NCBI GenBank assembly: GCA_905203555.1
Contig: CAJKWK010000048.1
Location: 1-23,313, forward strand
DNA: 23,313 bases
Direction of reading: 5' to 3'
From: an uncultured Lachnospiraceae bacterium
Lineage (GTDB): Bacteria; Bacillota; Clostridia; Lachnospirales; Lachnospiraceae
Under the pieces are notes generated by a model that was not told the origin of the DNA, did no database searches, and was given only the letters and a program-made list of their open reading frames with translations. The translations under genes and the position numbers were made by a program. Shown here in pieces: positions 22,944 to 23,313 of this stretch. Positions within the stretch are counted from its first letter, which is position 1; each line of letters opens with the position of its first letter.

Positions 22944-23313
22944 ATGATTTATTCACATGAAGTAGAAATGATGTGTCCGGTGGCACAGGGTGCGAATCAC
23001 GGACCGGCTCCGATTCCGGAAGAAGCAAAATGGGTAAAAGCAAAAGAAGTAAAAGATATTTCCGGCCTGACACATGGTATTGGCTGGTGTGCTCCGCAGC
23101 AGGGTACCTGTAAGCTGACACTGAATGTAAAAGACGGTATTATCCAGGAAGCTCTTGTTGAGACAATCGGATGTTCCGGTATGACACATTCCGCAGCTAT
23201 GGCATCTGAAATCCTTCCAGGTAAGACTATTTTGGAAGCATTGAACACAGACCTTGTTTGTGATGCAATCAATACAGCAATGAGAGAATTATTCCTTCAG
23301 ATCGTTTACGGAA
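22944..23313 (+). CDS. Iron-sulfur cluster scaffold-like protein, 5' part
   Basis: At least 123 residues, cut by the window end. ATG 22944 has AAAGGAGT upstream. Cysteines are at C11, C49, C56, C77 and C106. The segments TIGCSGMTHSAAMASEIL and DLVCDAINTAMRELFL resemble NifU/IscU-type scaffolds that build and hand over Fe-S clusters, and this exact layout is one I know from Lachnospiraceae proteins. GWCAPQQGTC is a second likely ligand region. The usual partner, a GGGtGRT protein gene, would lie downstream outside the window. Codon use is strongly biased and even, suggesting high expression (impression only). Confidence 0.78.
   Translation, partial: MIYSHEVEMMCPVAQGANHGPAPIPEEAKWVKAKEVKDISGLTHGIGWCAPQQGTCKLTLNVKDGIIQEALVETIGCSGMTHSAAMASEILPGKTILEALNTDLVCDAINTAMRELFLQIVYG

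Overview
The window reads as a chromosomal core-genome segment of a low-to-mid GC, spore-forming Firmicute, most probably a Lachnospiraceae member (Clostridia). The evidence is a complete spoIVA, a type A RNase P RNA, a pyrB-pyrI pair with a regulatory chain, AAGGAG-like ribosome binding sites before most genes, and a terminal gene resembling the Lachnospiraceae-type iron-sulfur scaffold protein. I see no insertion sequence, prophage, CRISPR array, tRNA or 16S/23S rRNA gene.

Layout. (1) 96-6023, plus strand: a PDZ/radical-SAM-like DUF512 protein, der (ribosome assembly GTPase), plsY and gpsA (glycerolipid precursors), then spoIVA (spore coat base ATPase). A very compact terminator / sigma-E-like promoter / SD arrangement separates gpsA from spoIVA. 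(2) 6113-9373, plus strand: a sigma-A-like promoter, purine nucleoside phosphorylase, an MTA/SAH-deaminase-type amidohydrolase, a MogA-like domain protein and ribonuclease HI. (3) 9455-9922: RNase P RNA (rnpB) with an extended P12 helix and its terminator. (4) 9953-10984: DAHP synthase, ended by a 16-bp perfect bidirectional terminator. (5) 11052-13061, minus strand: nitroreductase-like protein, pyrB and pyrI, read from a strong promoter at 13099-13127. (6) 13276-16576, plus strand: bifunctional chorismate mutase/prephenate dehydratase (pheA), a DUF815 AAA ATPase and a lipoprotein. (7) 16618-18354, minus strand: rqcH, divergent from the next block. (8) 18542-22804, plus strand: yicC, gmk, rpoZ, rimO, pgsA and pncC (CinA C-terminal domain), closely spaced or overlapping. 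(9) 22944 to the window end: the 5' part of an iron-sulfur scaffold-like gene.

How they work together. The blocks serve housekeeping: ribosome biogenesis and rescue (Der, RimO, RqcH, RNase P), phospholipid synthesis (GpsA, PlsY, PgsA), nucleotide metabolism (PNP, deaminase, PyrBI, Gmk), transcription (omega) and aromatic amino acids (AroF, PheA). PNP plus the deaminase form a plausible adenosine/MTA/SAH salvage pair.

Several starts were moved to internal ATGs because family-typical N-termini and SD spacing support them: der 1426, gpsA 3468, PNP 6225, lipoprotein 15746, yicC 18542. No gene-free stretch exceeds 300 bases, apart from the one filled by rnpB. I found no clearly novel multigene system. 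The most interesting signals are the spoIVA control region, the DUF512 and DUF815 proteins of unknown role, and an odd GC-rich inverted-repeat patch at the left edge.
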